Shown here: positions 1-10,680 of the stretch, one piece after another
Layout of the letters: each line of letters opens with the position of its first letter
Position numbering within the stretch: position 1 is the stretch's first letter
Source of the DNA: Trichobilharzia regenti
Lineage: Eukaryota > Platyhelminthes > Trematoda > Strigeidida > Schistosomatidae
Length of the DNA: 64,000 nt
NCBI GenBank assembly: GCA_944472135.2
Contig: OX235263.1
Span: 1,099,517-1,163,516 of the forward strand
Direction: 5' to 3'
Notes under the pieces: generated by a model
Database searches by the model: none
The model's input: the letters and a program-made list of their open reading frames with translations, nothing else
What the model was told of the DNA's origin: nothing
Program-made: the position numbers and the translations under genes

Positions 1-154
1 CTAACGACGCTGTATACACCAGTTTAGATGAGTGTTGATGACAGTGACCATGTACCAAGTCAGACATCGGTAACACGTTGAGTTCACTGATACTTCCATC
101 AGAACGAACGTCGAATCTTTCAAGTTATTTTTACATGGGTTGGTCATAGTGTTG

Positions 155-163
155 ACTAAAGTG
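155..163. repeat. Putative target-site duplication left of PLE in copy 1
   Basis: The 9-mer actaaagtg occurs here and again at 1703-1711, bracketing the inverted terminal repeats of the PLE at 171-1682. It lies 7 and 20 bases from the element ends rather than abutting them, so assignment as the target duplication is tentative. Confidence 0.4.
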
Positions 164-170
164 TGATTAA

Positions 171-1517
171 GAACACAATATTCAGCGAAGTGACTCTTTC
201 AACGAATTGATTATCAAGCTGTACAATCGTATATATATATGGTTTTATAAAGAAATTATATCCGGAGAGGGAATAGGTTAGGTCAGAGGTGTGAATACGT
301 GAAATAACAATAACAGTATGAAATGCAATTAAAATATTTACGATTGTAATCATAGTTAAATGTCAAGTAGCAAAATAGTTCATGTCATATATAGAATAAT
401 ATATAAAGTGTATATATTTTGGAAAGGCGTACATAATTATGGCATTAGTAGACGAATATAGAATGTTACATAACATGGTGTGAAATTTGATAAGATACAA
501 TTCACTGTTGTAAAAATAAAAAAGTATTAAAACTAATAATTTTGGGTTCAAAATGACAAGGGGGTCAAGTGGAAAAGATTCAGAGTGAGAATAGTGACAA
601 TAAAAATGATTTATTGACAGCAACATTAAAGATAAGCAGTGTAAACTGGTCACCGACTCAGTTCCCAAAGAACTTGGAATTCAAAGGTGATCTAGCTTCA
701 GATACGCGTGTCTCCCTAAATCAGTCAGTAAGACGTTCTTTGCAGCAAAAGTACATATGACGTTCACTGGCCTCAAGTTGTTCTCTACCTCTGTAAAAGA
801 TTATCTTCCCGTCTGGCCGCCTCCATGTGCATCTATCAGTTCACCTGCTCCCCTTGTGGAGCAAGGTACATTGGCCGTAGTCAGAGGATGCTTTCCACAC
901 GGATACGAGAACATAGTCCAGCATGGTCTCACAATGGAGGAAGGAAGTGTGTGCGAAGCTCTATGCTAGAACATCTGATCGACTTCTGTCACTCGGTCAA
1001 CCCTGACCATGATTTCAAGATCATGTATGGAATCCATGCTAAGTCCCCGCGTTTTATTCGTTACAGACTTCTAAAGACAGCTGAGGCCTTGACAATTCAT
1101 GAATTTAAGCCAGACGTGTGTGTACAAAAGAAGTATGTACAATCCCTACTTCTACCTTGGCCGTAGAGGAATAGTCATTTATTTATTTTGTTTATTTAGT
1201 TATTCTATGTACTTTTCCATAATTACTTCGATTATTAATTATTATTATTACTATTCTCACTCTGAATCTTTTCCACTTGACCCCCTTGTCATTTTAAACC
1301 CAAAATTATTAGTTTTTATACTTTTTTATTTTTACAGCAGTGAATTCTATCTTATCACATTTCACACCATGTTATGTAACATTCTATATTCGTCTACTAA
1401 TGCCATAATTATGTACGCCTTTTCAAAATCTATACACCTTATGTGTTATTCTATTTGTGATATTGATTGTTTTGCTATTATTATAATCACATATATTCTA
1501 ATTGCATTTCATACCAC

Positions 1518-1551
<34 letters not shown>

Positions 1552-1682
1552 TCATGTATTCACACCTCTGACCTAACTTATTCCCTCACCGGATATAATT
1601 TCTTTATAAAACCATGTATATACGATTCTACAGCTTGATAATCAATTCGTTGGAAAGAGTCACTTCGCTGAATATTGCGTTC
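171..1682 (+). mobile_element. Penelope-like element fragment with inverted terminal repeats
   Basis: The ends are inverted repeats: the left begins gaacacaatattcag and the complement of the right end begins gaacgcaatattcag, and homology runs inward for about 430 bp each side, as in PLE pseudo-LTRs. Between them lies the C-terminal part of a PLE polyprotein. Bases 569-760 and 757-820 carry pieces in shifted frames, and 825-1166 encodes a GIY-YIG endonuclease piece (CIYQFTC, then GARYIGRS, then TRIREH). Frameshifts make it non-functional. It sits upstream of the cysteine exon of copy 1, apparently inside that gene's intron, and is duplicated in the right arm, so it was present before the inverted duplication. 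Confidence 0.8.
825..1166 (+). pseudogene. PLE GIY-YIG endonuclease fragment
   Basis: This 113-residue open stretch shows the PLE endonuclease layout: the zinc-ribbon-like CIYQFTCSPCGARYIGR (the GIY-YIG motif degenerated to ARYIG), the TRIREH arginine/histidine segment, an EHLIDF helix, and the conserved tail about TAEALTIHEFKPDVC. In GIY-YIG nucleases these segments form the catalytic tyrosine, arginine and glutamate cluster. The reverse transcriptase that should precede it is absent and the reading frame breaks upstream, so this is a relic. Confidence 0.75.
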
Positions 1683-1740
1683 TCAATGCTACAATGAGAA
1701 TCACTAAAGTGGGATTGTTATTTTAAATTTTACATTTCAG

Positions 1741-1943
1741 GTAGCCTGTCGGATTGTATTCCAGATGGAAAGCCTTGTCATCCAACGAAAACAAGAGACT
1801 GCTGTCCATCAAGCATATGCGCAATGTTTAATCCTGTGTTGGGAAAGTGTCACAAAGACTGTCTTCCATCGAAATCACAATGTCAGAAGAATGAAGACTG
1901 CTGTAGCAAGCAGTGTAAAACCGGCCACTGTACCGATAAATAG
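1741..1943 (+). CDS. Cysteine-rich secreted peptide, copy 1 (mature-peptide exon)
   Basis: This exon starts after a pyrimidine-rich acceptor (tttacatttcag, AG at 1739-1740) in phase 1 and ends at TAG 1941-1943. It encodes 66 residues after the split glycine, with 12 cysteines spaced C-x6-C-x7-CC-x4-C-x9-C-x3-C-x6-C-x5-CC-x3-C-x4-C. This is two consecutive C-C-CC-C-C sets, the pattern of an inhibitor cystine knot (knottin). The phase, length (203 bp) and spacing equal those of exon 2 in copies 3 and 4, which have a signal-peptide exon, so secretion is inferred. No exon 1 was found in 1-1740; the preceding intron contains a PLE and exon 1 may lie left of the window. The target is unknown. Knottins include channel blockers, protease inhibitors and antimicrobials, and nothing here chooses between them. 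Confidence 0.75.
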
Positions 1944-2413
1944 TCGTTAATCTTTCCATCCATCAGAGGATGGTGACACTGTCTTCGGGAAGTCATTCGT
2001 CACACAATTTATCTCACTGAACAGACTGCATGCGCAAAAATACAATGATTTAGTTTGCTAGTGCAGAATTTCTCTTAAAGTCTTTAAGTGCCTTTGAACC
2101 GTTGTGCAGCAATAAGTTTAGAATTTATGAAGAATGACTGTTGATAATGAAATGCATTTTCCAATGGAAATATTGATACACAAGCATATGCATGGGTGGG
2201 CGTGAGTGGTGTTAATTTTATTATCATTCGTTGGGCATTGTGCAAAATGATTTTGAAAAAGTGCTGGCTCCAAACAACCGATTAGATCTGTGTAAAGTTC
2301 AGAGCTGGCCAGAGTACCTCTTAGTATATGTCCCTTTTTTTAACTCCGCCTTCTATCCATCTTAGTTTAAGTAATGTACTGTAGCCACCATTCTTGGTAA
2401 CTCCCCATCATGG

Positions 2414-2620
2414 TGCACATCGATCTGATGATATTAGATGGTTGGAGGTAATCGGCCGAAAGGAGCCTTGCTTTACTTAGGTTTCGTGCTGGCTGGCAAT
2501 CATCAGTTAGCAAGGCTTATCTGCATCCTTGATGGAGCTCATATCCCTTCTGAGGTTCGAACCCGCATCACCCAGTGCCACCTGCAGTCAGAGACGTTAC
2601 CATCTAATATCAACAAATCA
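2414..2620 (-). repeat. tRNA-like SINE family C (minus copy)
   Basis: The complement begins with a tRNA-like head: box A-like tggtaacgtctctgactgc and box B-like gggttcgaacctc. It is followed by the body with tagcacgaaacctaag and a terminal catctaatatcatcaga. A plus-strand relative lies at 2784-2990, so the two form an inverted pair. The family also occurs at 28020-28345 and 40518-40740. Confidence 0.7.
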
Positions 2621-2783
2621 ATGTGCACTGTGATGGCGAGCTACCTAGTGGCATGGTGGTCACATTGTAAACTTGGCTGACTGATAGAATTCAGTCTGCA
2701 TCAAAGAAACGACTAGACACATCACACTAGTTACTAGTGTCCAATGAAAGCATTCAATACAGTTCTACAGAAGGTCGATTGCG

Positions 2784-2990
2784 AGCTCGAATAGCTCAGT
2801 GGTAACATCTCTAACTGCAGGCGCCGTTGGGTGACGCGGGTTCGAACCTCAGAAGACAAACGAGTTCCTTCAGGGCGGTTGCATATAGGCCTTGTTAACT
2901 GGTGAGTGGCAACTAGCACGAAACCTAGGTCCAAGGCTCCCTGTGGCCGATCGCCTCCAAACATCTAATATCATCAGATGTAACCTTAAT
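2784..2990 (+). repeat. tRNA-like SINE family C (plus copy)
   Basis: The head gaatagctcagtggtaac matches a tRNA D-arm/box A and cgcgggttcgaacctc matches a T-arm/box B. The body continues through actagcacgaaacctagg to catctaatatcatcagatg. No matching acceptor stem encloses the head, so this is a tRNA-derived repeat and not a tRNA gene. Confidence 0.7.
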
Positions 2991-3266
2991 AATTTCTTAG
3001 AAAACATCACTGGAACATTGAAGAGAACCATTTGAGGAGTGTCTAAACCCTCGTGAAGCTGTTCTCAATGAAAATCATTACTTAAAGGAATGAAGACATC
3101 GACTCTCCAGCGCTTAGCGGGTTCTTAATGTCTGCTTGGAACCCTATGTTCCACTGGGTAACGTTAAGGAACGAAATACACCAAACGAAAACTGATCCCT
3201 TCACTCAGCTTCAGAGTTCGCAGAATTTGCACTCTGGACACTATAGAAGATGAACTGAACAATCTC

Positions 3267-3875
3267 ATGGGAATCCTCGTCGAGAAGTGTTTTCCAGAAT
3301 GTTTTATTGCACAATCCATGAATTCCAGAAATCAAAAGACGCCCATGGTTAGCGTCCTGAAGAAGCATTTTCACATGAACCTTCAATTCAATGGAGATAT
3401 ATCTGAGGAAACACTAGAAAATCGACTGTCTAGTTCACTTAAGAAGACCTTAATTGCAGCTGAACTACGACTACTCTTCTCCACAAAACCTACGATACAT
3501 GTGAACGTGAAGAATAAGCTACCACTGCTAGCCTCATCTAGGCGTATCTACCAATTCACCTGCTCGTGTGGAGCCAGGTATGTTGGCCGTACCCAGCTTT
3601 CGCTTTCCAAACGTATCACCGAACACTTACCATCATGGTTTTACAAAGGAGAAAAACGATGCCCCCGCAGCTTCATCCTAGAACATCTGATAGAATCCGG
3701 ACACCAAACTACACCGCAAACAAACTTCAAAGTTGTCTACAGAGTAGGATGTAGTCTTCCTAAAGGTTTACGAATGAGAATTCTTCAAACTGCGGAAGCT
3801 ATGGCGATTCACTTGCTTAGTCCTAAACTCTGCATACAGAAGTTCGTTCAATCACTACACTTGCAATGGACTTAA
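3267..3875 (+). pseudogene. PLE C-terminal region with GIY-YIG endonuclease
   Basis: This 202-residue open frame is the best preserved PLE endonuclease in the left part of the window. A linker (residues about 40-85, with an ENRLSSSLKKTL segment) leads to IYQFTCSCGARYVGRTQ, where ARYVG replaces GIY-YIG, then SKRITEH, EHLIESGHQ and the tail TAEAMAIHLLSPKLC. The reverse transcriptase half is missing, and the start codon is only the first Met of the open stretch. It is related to but clearly diverged from the fragment at 825-1166. Confidence 0.75.
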
Positions 3876-4340
3876 TCTATCTTATTACCCAACAAGTAGA
3901 TTCGACGTAATCTGTATTTTTCTGTCACTTCATTAGTATTATTTTGTCTTCTCAATTGTAACATTTTAAAGTTTCAACTTTCTTGTTCTCTACCCACACC
4001 CAATTTAATTGCTACACCTCACTACCACTGTTACTGGCTTGACCAACGCTCAATTTCTAGTCAGTCATTTATGTTACGTCATCCAACTTATTTGATCAAT
4101 TTCAGTCCTAATTTAAACGGCACTTCTACTTAGTCTCTACCTGGAATTACCTCTGTTGCTACCCTGACCTTAGTTGAAACATTTTAGTCAATTACATTAC
4201 GTCATCTAACCGACTAACTCAATCTTACTTCAGTTGCTGTCTGATTAACCTTGTTTGTATATAAGTTCATTCTTTTATTACCTGATCAATGATCTAAACT
4301 TGACAAACCTGATGTACACACACACAAATAATTATATATA

Positions 4341-4411
4341 AATGGGATTGTACAGCAATGTGAATGAATTCGTCGTCGAAAAGAGTCTCTCCGCTGAACG
4401 CCTTCTCATTT
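4341..4411 (+). repeat. PLE terminal-repeat-like segment
   Basis: The run tgaatgaattcgtcgtcgaaaag followed by agtctctccgctgaacgcc resembles the outer end of the PLE at 171-1682 (attcgttggaaagag, cttcgctgaat). The same end recurs near 29840 and 32690. It probably closes the element whose endonuclease lies at 3267-3875. Confidence 0.5.
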
Positions 4412-6260
4412 TATACACCGAATGTTATGAGTCTAATTGCAAGATAATCAGATCTCTGTCAACAAATGTATTTGTAGTCGTTGTGCGTTTTTAGCCTCCA
4501 TAGTATTTGTGCTTGATAAATTCTCGATGTTCACGAATAACATGGCGTATATTTCGTCGTCTTTGAGGAGACTCAACGTAACACAGCAGAGTCAGTTAAA
4601 TTTCCAAAACATTTGTCGGCAATCATTGAATCTAGCCATTATCCATCCTAATCAACTGATATGTGTGATAAAATAAAATTGAATTGGCGGTGAGATTGTT
4701 TCTAATGACGCCTGAGGCATCCCTACCAATAATATAATCAAGGACATATCTAGGAAGTTATTTTGTGCAAGTAAAAACTTTCTTTTACCAGTTTGCAACA
4801 AAAATATAGAAGATTGGGTGTGAAATAAGATATTTGTCTGAATGATTTACCTTTGATTATCTCACTGAATGATCTATTCGATTTGTTGCAAACTGGAATG
4901 ATGACCAGTCTTCAGTAATCTGGGGGAGCTCTCTAACAATCCCATACGTTGCCTAATAACTAAAGTAATATGGAGAAAACATTTGTCATCAACGATCCTA
5001 CAGACATCTGGGGTTACACCATCAAGTTCTCCTTCTTTCACCTGCCCCGCCACCAAGCTTTGATTGAGAAGCAGACGTTAAGAACAGGCTCACAGCTGGA
5101 GAGTCGATGTCTTCATTCCTTTAAGTAATGATTTTCATTGAGAACAGCTTCACGAGGGTTTAGACACTCCTCAAATGGTTCTCTTCAATGTTCCAGTGAT
5201 GTTTTCTAAGAAATTATTAGGGTTACATCTGATGATATTAGATGTTTGGAGGCGATCGGCCACAGGAAGCCTTGGACCAGGTTTCGTGCTAGTTGGCACT
5301 CACCAGTTAACAAGGCCTATATGCAACCGCCCTGAAGGAACTCGTTTGTCTTCTGAGGTTCGAACCCGCGTCACCCAACGGCGCCTGCAGTTAGAGATGT
5401 TACCACTGAGCTATTCGAGCTCGCGATCGACCTTCTGTAGAACTGTATTGAATGCTTTCATTGGACACTAGTAACTAGTGTGATGTGTCTAGTCGTTTCT
5501 TTGATGCAGACTGAATTCTATCAGTCAGCCAAGTTTACAATGTGACCACCATGCCACTAGGTAGCTCGCCATCACAGTGCACATTGATTTGTTGATATTA
5601 GATGGTAACGTCTCTGACTGCAGGTGGCACTGGGTGATGCGGGTTCGAACCTCAGAAGGGATATGAGCTCCATCAAGGATGCAGATAAGCCTTGCTAACT
5701 GATGATTGCCAGCCAGCACGAAACCTAAGTAAAGCAAGGCTCCTTTCGGCCGATTACCTCCAACCATCTAATATCATCAGATCGATGTGCACCATGATGG
5801 GGAGTTACCAAGAATGGTGGCTACAGTACATTACTTAAACTAAGATGGATAGAAGGCGGAGTTAAAAAAGGGACATATACTAAGAGGTACTCTGGCCAGC
5901 TCTGAACTTTACACAGATCTAATCGGTTGTTTGGAGCCAGCACTTTTTCAAAATCATTTTGCACAATGCCCAACGAATGATAATAAAATTAACACCACTC
6001 ACGCCCACCCATGCATATGCTTGTGTATCAATATTTCCATTGGAAAATGCATTTCATTATCAACAATCATTCTTCATAAATTCTAAACTTATTGCTGAAC
6101 AACGGTTCAAAGGCACTTAAAGACACTAAAAGAAATCCTGCACTAGCAAACTAAATCATTGTATTTTTGCGCATGCAGTCTGTTCAGTGAGATAAATTGT
6201 GTGACGAATGACTTCCCGAAGACAGTGTCACTATCCTCTGATGGATGGAAAGATTAACGA

Positions 6261-6463
6261 CTATTTATCTGTACAGTGGCCGTTTTTACACTGCTTGCTA
6301 CAGCAGTCTTCATTCTTCTGACATTGTGATTTCGATGGAAGACAGTCTTTGTGACACTTTCCCAACACAGGATTAAACATTGCGCATATGCTTGATGGAC
6401 AGCAGTCTCTTGTTTTCGTTGGATGACAAGGCTTTCCATCTGGAATACAATCCGACAGGCTAC
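6261..6463 (-). CDS. Cysteine-rich secreted peptide, copy 2 (mature-peptide exon)
   Basis: This is the mirror image of copy 1: acceptor AG at 6465-6464, exon start 6463 in phase 1, stop TAG at 6263-6261, again 203 bp. It differs from copy 1 at only two bases near the 3' end, one of which changes Thr to Asn between the last two cysteines. All 12 cysteines and their spacing are kept. Copies 1 and 2 face each other tail to tail. Its first exon should lie above 8029, beyond the PLE. Palindrome homology ends at 8199, and I could not find a signal-peptide exon with a phase-1 donor in 8030-9400. Copy 2 may therefore be a promoterless or exon-1-less copy, unless exon 1 is farther away. Confidence 0.65.
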
Positions 6464-6523
6464 CTGAAATGTAAAATTTAAAATAACAATCCCACTTTAG
6501 TGATTCTCATTGTAGCATTGAGA

Positions 6524-8029
6524 ACGCAATATTCAGCGAAGTGACTCTTTTCAACGAATTGATTATCAAGCTGTAGAATCGTATATACATGGTTTTATAA
6601 AGAAATTATATCCGGTGAGGGAATAAGTTAGGTCAGAGGTGTGAATACATGAAATAATAATAATAATAATAATAATAATAGTGGTATGAAATGCAATTAG
6701 AATATATGTGATTATAATAATAGCAAAACAATCAATATCACAAATAGAATAACACATAAGGTGTATAGATTTTGAAAAGGCGTACATAATTATGGCATTA
6801 GTAGACGAATATAGAATGTTACATAACATGGTGTGAAATGTGATAAGATAGAATTCACTGCTGTAAAAATAAAAAAGTATAAAAACTAATAATTTTGGGT
6901 TTAAAATGACAAGGGGGTCAAGTGGAAAAGATTCAGAGTGAGAATAGTAATAATAATAATTAATAATCGAAGTAATTATGGAAAAGTACATAGAATAACT
7001 AAATAAACAAAATAAATAAATGACTATTCCTCTACGGCCAAGGTAGAAGTAGGGATTGTACATACTTCTTTTGTACACACACGTCTGGCTTAAATTCATG
7101 AATTGTCAAGGCCTCAGCTGTCTTTAGAAGTCTGTAACGAATAAAACGCGGGGACTTAGCATGGATTCCATACATGATCTTGAAATCATGGTCAGGGTTG
7201 ACCGAGTGACAGAAGTCGATCAGATGTTCTAGCATAGAGCTTCGCACACACTTCCTTCCTCCATTGTGAGACCATGCTGGACTATGTTCTCGTATCCGTG
7301 TGGAAAGCATCCTCTGACTACGGCCAATGTACCTTGCTCCACAAGGGGAGCAGGTGAACTGATAGATGCACATGGAGGCGGCCAGACGGGAAGATAATCT
7401 TTTACAGAGGTAGAGAACAACTTGAGGCCAGTGAACGTCATATGTACTTTTGCTGCAAAGAACGTCTTACTGACTGATTTAGGGAGACAAGCGTATCTGA
7501 AGCTAGATCACCTTTGAATTCCAAGTTCTTTGGGAACTGAGTCGGTGACCAGTTTACACTGCTTATCTTTAATGTTGCTGTCAATAAATCATTTTTATTG
7601 TCACTATTCTCACTCTGAATCTTTTCCACTTGACCCCCTTGTCATTTTGAACCCAAAATTATTAGTTTTAATACTTTTTTATTTTTACAACAGTGAATTG
7701 TATCTTATCAAATTTCACACCATGTTATGTAACATTCTATATTCGTCTACTAATGCCATAATTATGTACGCCTTTCCAAAATATATACACTTTATATATT
7801 ATTCTATATATGACATGAACTATTTTGCTACTTGACATTTAACTATGATTACAATCGTAAATATTTTAATTGCATTTCATACTGTTATTGTTATTTCACG
7901 TATTCACACCTCTGACCTAACCTATTCCCTCTCCGGATATAATTTCTTTATAAAACCATATATATATATACGATTGTACAGCTTGATAATCAATTCGTTG
8001 AAAGAGTCACTTCGCTGAATATTGTGTTC
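6524..8029 (-). mobile_element. PLE fragment, mirror copy in right arm
   Basis: This is the inverted counterpart of 171-1682, with the same frameshifts, the same GIY-YIG relic (7373-7032 on the minus strand) and the same inverted terminal repeats. The ATT microsatellite is two units shorter. Sharing of the same lesions shows that the insertion and its decay predate the inverted duplication or were homogenised by gene conversion. Confidence 0.8.
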
Positions 8030-8224
8030 TTAATCACACTTTAGTCAACACTATGACCAACCCATGTAAAAATAACTTGAAAGATTCGACGTTCGTTCTG
8101 ATGGAAGTATCAGTGAACTCAACGTGTTACCGATGTCTGACTTGGTACATGGTCACTGTCATCAACACTCATCTAAACTGGTGTATACAGCGTCGTTAGT
8201 TAGTAAAAAGAAGTAATATAGAAC

Positions 8225-8580
8225 CAGGTTAATCAAAAGTTTCTGAATTTCATGGAGGATTTCACCATGAGCTGACATCAGTGAGAGGACCACTGGAAAA
8301 CCTTGGAGTACTGGACCACTGTTTCGTCCTAGTTCGGGACTCTTCGGCAGTGTGCACCCACCCCAAGAGGTTTGAACTGAGGACCTTCTGGTTAAAAGGC
8401 GAGCTAGCTCGTAGACCATTGAGTTACTGGTACCCGATCCAGTGGTCCTTGAATTCTAACTTCTGCCAGTTCACGGCGTAGAGCGACCATTTCCCAATGT
8501 CTTCTTCGACGAGTTTCTGCCACATCTTCAACCTGCTGTACCTTACTGGTCACAGCTTCCCACTAGAATCCTAGGTTAAC
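8225..8580 (-). repeat. tRNA-like SINE family E
   Basis: The complement carries a tRNA-like head (aactcaatggtctacgagct, then aaggtcctcagttcaaacc) followed by aactaggacgaaacagtgg and a tail ending in ctcatggtgaaatcctcc. A related copy lies on the plus strand at 40080-40430. It starts just outside the right end of palindrome A. Confidence 0.6.
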
Positions 8581-8630
8581 TGCCTGAATATGGTCAGTCA
8601 TGTAAGGATTGATATAGCTGTAAAGCTTCC

Positions 8631-8802
8631 AGTGTACAGTGGTTAGGAATTTCGCCGACCATGTACATGGTCCAAGGTTCGATCCGTCGCCGATGCACAC
8701 CTGGTATGTATGGTTAGCCTGCGAAATTCGGGCTACCGATATGATGACATGCTGAAAATTCCATACTTGTACCAAAAATACAGTGTGAATAAACTGTAAA
8801 TA
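8631..8802 (+). repeat. tRNA-like SINE family B
   Basis: This is a copy of a repeat seen at least eight times in the window. It has a tRNA-like head (acagtggttaggaatttcgc, box B gttcgatcc), then gcacacctgg, cctgcgaaattcgggctacc, and the 3' end gaaaattccatacttgtacc with aaaaatacagtgtg and aactgtaa. Confidence 0.75.
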
Positions 8803-9755
8803 AAAAAAGTGGACATATGAGAGAAGAAAATTATAAAAGGTTTCCCTCACACACACATGTGTGTGAGTGCACACACATGCACACATTATCAGAAGCATGA
8901 ATATATAGAGCCACAATTCAATTAACGCATCTTTCATTATCACGCACCTTGAATAGAGTTAATGAAGATGAGAAGTGATAAACTGCAGACCGGGAATCGT
9001 TGCATACTCCTTCCAACTCGAATACGCTTTCTTTACTTACTATTGGACACCTCAGGTACACGTATTTATACTGGCTACCTGTCACGAGATCTAATAAGAA
9101 TGACTGAAGGAATTCAATGAATGTGAAGGTTAAATGCATTTTAAGTGTTATTCATGTTTGACCGGTGTCTTTCAGTGATAGACATAAAATCGATGTCATT
9201 AAAGAGATGTAACGAAATATGAAGTGTTTCACGTCACTTGTCCTTGCATGTGTGAACTCACACAGAACACTAACGCTTTCAACACTACGCCTTCACAATC
9301 ACTGTTTCATTCAATCAATATTTAGGCTGGGTCTTGTGATAAATGAACGGACATAAAATTCTGTGTGAATTCTCACAAAATAGGGGGAGGGTTATTAGGT
9401 TTTTAATAATAATAATAATAATAATTTGCTTCATTCCAAAACAGTATTTGTGATACGGAATGGAATTCTCACCATTTCACTACATGTAGTATTGCATCAT
9501 GTTTGTACATTAACAATAAATAAAATTCAACATAGATTGTGGGTAGTCTCAGTTAGTTAATTTTGACAACAACATATTAGCATATCGATAGCAAAGCCAA
9601 TAGTGAACAGAATGTTTGAAGGTGTTAGAAAAGTAGATACTACTAGCATATTTACTGGCGTAAGCGGTGACAGCAAGGTCAAGATATACAGAGTGTGAAA
9701 GAACGAAGAAGAATGTTTTAAGTAGAGTCTTAAATAGGAGAAAAGTATTTCAACT
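8803..9755. other. No gene recognised
   Basis: The stretch holds a CA/TG-rich tract (about 8846-8890), an ATA/TAA microsatellite (about 9403-9424) and, just after it, a fragment resembling the 3' end of SINE family B (attccaaaacagtatttgtg). Open frames on the minus strand (8563-8943, 8918-9139) have no recognisable domain. Confidence 0.5.
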
Positions 9756-10022
9756 TCCCAGAATTTCAAAGCCTTGAAAGACCTATGGGAAAATTCTAAT
9801 ATAATTATTACGAAACCTGATAAAGGTTCTGGAGTCGTCAGTATGAACAAAAGTGACTACAAATCTAACATGATGTCTATTCTTGTTGATAAAAGTGAAT
9901 TTAGCCCTGATAGCTCCTCAGAAGATATTCAGTTGTTGCAAGACACAGTGACAGCTAATCTAGTGAAGCTTCATGGCCTATTGCCATAAGTAAAGATGAA
10001 TTTGACTCTTTATTTTTGTTTT

Positions 10023-10207
10023 TTGAATACAGCTTGATTCCGCACTGTATTTTTGGTAGAAGTATGAAATTTTCAGCATGTCATGATATCGGTAGCCCGA
10101 ATTTCACAGGCCAACCATTGATATAAGGTGTGCGTCGGCAGATGATCGAACCTTGGACCATGTGCATAGTCGGCGAGAGTCCAAACCACTGTGCCACCGA
10201 CACACTT
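10023..10207 (-). repeat. SINE family B inside PLE
   Basis: The complement shows the tRNA-like head gcacagtggtttggactctc and box B-like ggttcgatc, followed by the usual body and the 3' end gaaaatttcatacttctacc. It separates two segments of the same PLE reading frame, so it inserted after the PLE. Confidence 0.75.
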
Positions 10208-10460
10208 GCTAAATGGTTAGCAGAATTATTGCATCCAGTCAAAACACAATTCTGTAAGTATGTGTTAAAAGTTCCTTTTGAATTGGTTGATGATCTTGAC
10301 GATAGTAATATTAATATTATGAACAAGAATATGTACTCTTTTGATGTAAACTCGTTACTTACTAAAGTGTCTTCGATCAAAACAGTTGACATTTTGTGTG
10401 ATTATATTTCCACAAACAATATCTTCATCCCGTTCCCTGTATCTTATTTAAGGGATTTTT

Positions 10461-10680
10461 AACAATAATAATAATAATAATAATAACAGCTTTATTCCAA
10501 ACAGTATTTGTGGTACAGGTATGGAATTTTCAGCGTGCATTACAGTATATTGCATCTAATTACCTCATAAATTATATAAGATTTTTAATAATCAAATAAA
10601 AATAAAATAAATAAGTTATAAATAAATAAAATAAAGAAATATTAAAAATTAAGAAAAAAAAACAGCGTAGAGTATTTCAT
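10461..10680. repeat. Microsatellite-flanked repeat inside PLE
   Basis: An ATA/TAA run (about 10464-10487) is followed by acagctttattccaaacagt and tggaattttcagcgtgc, which resembles the 3' part of SINE B on the minus strand, then a 100-base A/T-only tract. It interrupts the PLE RT frame between its palm segments. Confidence 0.55.

Larger units (their letters stand above)
1..3111 (+). repeat. Palindrome A, left arm
   Basis: Base 1 matches the complement of 8199 and base 3111 matches the complement of 5095, with near-continuous identity between. The left arm is 3111 bp and the right 3105 bp; the 6-bp difference lies in an ATT microsatellite (about 1521-1551). I noticed only scattered substitutions, roughly 1% by eye. 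The arm holds a PLE insertion, the cysteine exon of copy 1 and two tRNA-like repeats. The left end may extend beyond the window. Confidence 0.93.
3112..5094. other. Palindrome A spacer
   Basis: This unique centre lies between the two 3.1-kb arms. It holds one PLE endonuclease fragment (3267-3875), a PLE-type terminal sequence near 4341-4411, and about 680 bp (4412-5094) in which I see no gene. Within that stretch only a short inverted repeat around ccagtttgcaac (about 4785 and 4884) stands out. Confidence 0.7.
5095..8199 (-). repeat. Palindrome A, right arm
   Basis: This is the reverse complement of 1-3111. It carries inverted copies of the two SINE C units (about 5220-5422 and 5586-5792), the cysteine exon of copy 2 and the PLE (about 6524-8029). 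Identity ends abruptly at 8199/8200 on the outside and at 5095/5094 on the inside. Confidence 0.93.

Noticed and set aside
1099..1638. The 179-residue open frame over the PLE terminal repeat.
   Set aside because: It is hydrophobic low-complexity sequence including a run of isoleucines from the ATT microsatellite; a shadow of a terminal repeat.
2784..2860. A tRNA gene (tagctcagtggtaac ... ggttcgaacc).
   Set aside because: The 5' and 3' arms do not pair into an acceptor stem, and the unit continues as a repeat found elsewhere, so it is a tRNA-derived SINE head.
1..8199. Palindrome A as a raw-read artefact (a polymerase reading both strands of one molecule).
   Set aside because: The arms differ by substitutions and a microsatellite length, and palindrome B shows arm-specific insertions with clean duplications, so real duplication is more likely. 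An assembly check is still listed.
8563..9139. Possible missing signal-peptide exon for copy 2 on the minus strand (frames at 8943-8563 and 9139-8918 start with hydrophobic stretches).
   Set aside because: Neither has a donor in phase 1 at the end of the hydrophobic part, neither resembles the first exon of copies 3 and 4, and the first runs into a TG/CA microsatellite.
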